Below are positions 61,335 to 62,865 of a DNA stretch of 62,865 nt, piece by piece. The notes beneath the pieces were generated by a model, which was not told where the DNA came from, did not search any database, and saw only the letters and a program-made list of their open reading frames with translations. Numbering within the stretch: position 1 is the first letter of the stretch; each line of letters starts with the position of its first letter. This stretch comes from Bartonella sp. AU18XJBT (GTDB taxonomy: Bacteria > Pseudomonadota > Alphaproteobacteria > Rhizobiales > Rhizobiaceae), in NCBI RefSeq assembly GCF_028618595.1, contig NZ_JAQITE010000009.1, positions 1 through 62,865 on the forward strand, read 5' to 3'. The position numbers and the translations under genes are program-made.

Positions 61335-62161
61335 AATCTAAGATATTTATGTGCCACATAAAGTGCTATTGTTGCTGCATTTGAAACATTTAATGATTTA
61401 ATATTTCCAGGCATATCAAGGCGTGTTAAAGCGCAGACGGTTTCGCGTGTTTTTTTACGTAAACCTTTACCTTCTGCTCCTAAAACAAGAGCAATTTTAT
61501 TCCCTGTTAATGCTGTTTCTAAAGGTTGGTCACCTTCTGAATCGAGACCAAAGCTTGTAAAACCTGTTTGATGAAGTTCTTGCAGAGCTTCAGCGAGGTT
61601 TCGTACGGTAATATAATGAATCATTTCCAGAGCTCCAGATGCCGCTTTCGCAAGAACACCGCTTTCGTGGGGAGAGTGACGGCAAGTTGTAATAAGTGCT
61701 TTAGCTTTCAATGCAACTGCAGAGCGCATAATAGCGCCAACATTGTGTGGATCGGTAATTTGATCCATGACAATGACCAGATCAGTATTAGTGAGTTCCG
61801 ATAGTTTGCATGGTTTGAGGGGGAGAGTTTCCAAAACAATACCTTGATGAACAGCCTCACTTCCAACAAGCGAATCAAGATATTTGGGGGTGCATAATAT
61901 AACAGAGCAAGGATAATCTGATTCGGATATATTTAATCGTTTTAAGGCATTTTGTGTAACGTAAAGACATTTTAAAATTCTTTTTGGGTTTTCTAAAGCG
62001 GACTGAACAGAATGAATGCCATAAAGATGAATGATCCCTTGCTGTAAAGAAACAGCTTTCTTCTTTGGGTGTGTAAAAGATCGAGAAGGAGAGCCTTTTG
62101 TATCGCGATATCGGCGACGCAAGCGAGCATAATGAGAATTTTGTGATGTTTTTTCTTTCAT
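61331..62161 (-). CDS. rlmB: 23S rRNA (guanosine-2'-O-)-methyltransferase RlmB / TrmH-family
   Basis: This 276-aa SPOUT methyltransferase is probably specific for Gm2251 in the ribosomal P loop. It has an N-terminal substrate-binding domain (IHLYGIHSVQSALENPKR) and the SPOUT motifs VMDQITDPHNVGAIMRSA, VLGAEGKGLRKKT and LNVSNAATIALY that form the trefoil knot. A basic leader of about 30 residues precedes it. RlmB versus another TrmH member is inferred from length and motifs. It is divergent from tRNA-Tyr. Confidence 0.9.
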   Translation of the reverse strand: MKEKTSQNSHYARLRRRYRDTKGSPSRSFTHPKKKAVSLQQGIIHLYGIHSVQSALENPKRILKCLYVTQNALKRLNISESDYPCSVILCTPKYLDSLVGSEAVHQGIVLETLPLKPCKLSELTNTDLVIVMDQITDPHNVGAIMRSAVALKAKALITTCRHSPHESGVLAKAASGALEMIHYITVRNLAEALQELHQTGFTSFGLDSEGDQPLETALTGNKIALVLGAEGKGLRKKTRETVCALTRLDMPGNIKSLNVSNAATIALYVAHKYLRF

Positions 62162-62257
62162 AGCTTCTTTATAGCGTGTTAATAAGAAAAATAGAGAGAA
62201 AAAATCTATGATTTAAAATTATGAGCAGGAAATTTGTACAGAATTGTATTTATTCTG

Positions 62258-62286
62258 TTGACAGATACAATAGTAATCGTCATAAC
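62258..62286 (+). promoter_or_regulatory. sigma-70 type promoter for tRNA-Tyr/tRNA-Gly/tuf
   Basis: TTGACA, 17 bases, then CATAAC lies about 80 bases before tRNA-Tyr. The -35 box is perfect and the -10 is partial. It is the best promoter match in the 205-bp gap between rlmB and the tRNAs. Confidence 0.5.
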
Positions 62287-62366
62287 GACTTCGCAATCAG
62301 ATTGAATTGAATGGGTATTCAAGATGATTGTCGTGATGTCTCATTGCGCGACTTTATCGGTGTAGT

Positions 62367-62450
62367 GGAGGGGTGCCCGAGTGGTTAAAGGGGGCGGACT
62401 GTAAATCCGTTGCGTATGCTACGTTGGTTCGAATCCAACCCCCTCCACCA
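62367..62450 (+). tRNA. tRNA-Tyr (anticodon GTA)
   Basis: The acceptor GGAGGGG pairs with CCCCTCC; then A and encoded CCA. The D-arm is CCCGAGTGGTTAAAGGGG, the anticodon loop CTGTAAA gives GTA, there is a long class II variable arm, and the T-loop is GGTTCGAATCC. Confidence 0.97.
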
Positions 62451-62485
62451 TTCATCGAAGGAGAGTTAGTACGTACGTGGGTCAT

Positions 62486-62559
62486 GCGGGTATAGCTCAA
62501 TGGTAGAGCAGCAGCCTTCCAAGCTGAATATGCGGGTTCGATTCCCGCTACCCGCTCCA
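62486..62559 (+). tRNA. tRNA-Gly (anticodon TCC)
   Basis: The acceptor GCGGGTA pairs with TACCCGC; then T and encoded CCA. The D-arm is AGCTCAATGGTAGAGC, the anticodon loop CTTCCAA gives TCC, and the T-loop is GGTTCGATTCC. It lies 35 bp after tRNA-Tyr and is probably co-transcribed with it and tuf. Confidence 0.97.
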
Positions 62560-62739
62560 AATGGTTGTTGATGATTGGGCAAATAGGTATGATGGAGGAT
62601 ATTCCATTTATAGATTGGGTGGGATTTTCCTTCTAAGAGTTGTGGTGATTGGGCTGTTTACAGTCTAGCCAGGCTTAAGTTTGCAGAACTGTCCCTAGGT
62701 GCTAACAAAAATAGGGAATAAAACAAGAGATTAATAGCA

Positions 62740-62865
62740 ATGGCGAAGAGCAAGTTTGAACGAACAAAACCGCATGTTAATATTGGTACGATTGGTCACG
62801 TTGATCATGGGAAGACCTCGTTGACAGCAGCGATTACGAAATATTTTGGTGAATTTAAAGCCTAT
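62740..62865 (+). CDS. tuf: elongation factor Tu (5' part, runs off the window)
   Basis: The first 42 codons are seen: [20 protein letters not shown], then the G1 P-loop GHVDHGKT. It is the GTPase that delivers aminoacyl-tRNA to the ribosome. Linkage of tRNA-Tyr, tRNA-Gly and tuf is widespread in proteobacteria. The 3' end lies outside. Confidence 0.97.
   Translation, partial: MAKSKFERTKPHVNIGTIGHVDHGKTSLTAAITKYFGEFKAY

Overview
The window is AT-rich alphaproteobacterial DNA and is almost certainly from a Bartonella species. The protein families, the gene order shared with Brucella and Agrobacterium, the large non-coding gaps and the tandem surface autotransporters all point there. I cannot name the species. 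The window opens inside an autotransporter gene and ends inside tuf.

Layout. (1) 1-6850: three tandem autotransporter genes (type V secretion). The first is cut by the window edge, and its visible part is an almost perfect copy of the 3' end of the third. (2) 7.2-11.9 kb: ndk, then pgsA, uvrC and rlmJ on the minus strand. (3) 13.5-22.2 kb: tatABC, serS, pcm, nlpD, yajC, an NDUFAF3-like protein and an NDUFAF6-like protein. The surE and secDF genes usually found in this rhizobial gene string are not here. (4) 23.1-39.3 kb: ppiD (minus), then tpiA, secG, pyrG, kdsA, eno, a duplicated TM2/ftsB module, pdhA-pdhB-pdhC-lpdA, lipA and a Coq10/RatA protein. Most of lower glycolysis, pyruvate oxidation and lipoylation is therefore clustered. 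(5) 39.9-47.3 kb: cinA, ispDF and rirA on the minus strand, then ntrY-ntrX-trkA. The neighbours often linked to ntrYX in relatives (dus, ntrB, ntrC, hfq, hflX) are absent. (6) 47.3-53.4 kb: a frameshifted glycosyltransferase pseudogene, then the proteostasis and nucleoid group clpP, clpX, lon, hupB. (7) 54.5-62.9 kb: trmFO (minus), tRNA-Leu, tig, gatB, an NDUFA12 homologue, a DUF2155 protein, a shortened rhomboid, rlmB (minus), tRNA-Tyr, tRNA-Gly and the start of tuf.

Themes. The core genes cover translation (serS, gatB, tuf, tRNAs, trmFO, rlmB, rlmJ), export (Tat, YajC, SecG, PpiD, trigger factor), protein turnover (ClpXP, Lon), respiratory complex I support (NDUFAF3-like, NDUFAF6-like, NDUFA12) and host-facing surface proteins. 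Erosion is visible throughout: two clear pseudogenes, missing members of conserved gene strings, and long gaps.

Most notable observations. A degenerate, same-orientation intergenic repeat family of roughly 100-190 bp occurs at six loci (seven copies) and matches no coding feature. Very recent gene conversion or duplication links two autotransporter genes. A TM2-ftsB unit is duplicated, with one ftsB copy decaying. IspDF appears to start at ATT. Coordinates of intergenic repeats are approximate because I aligned them by eye.
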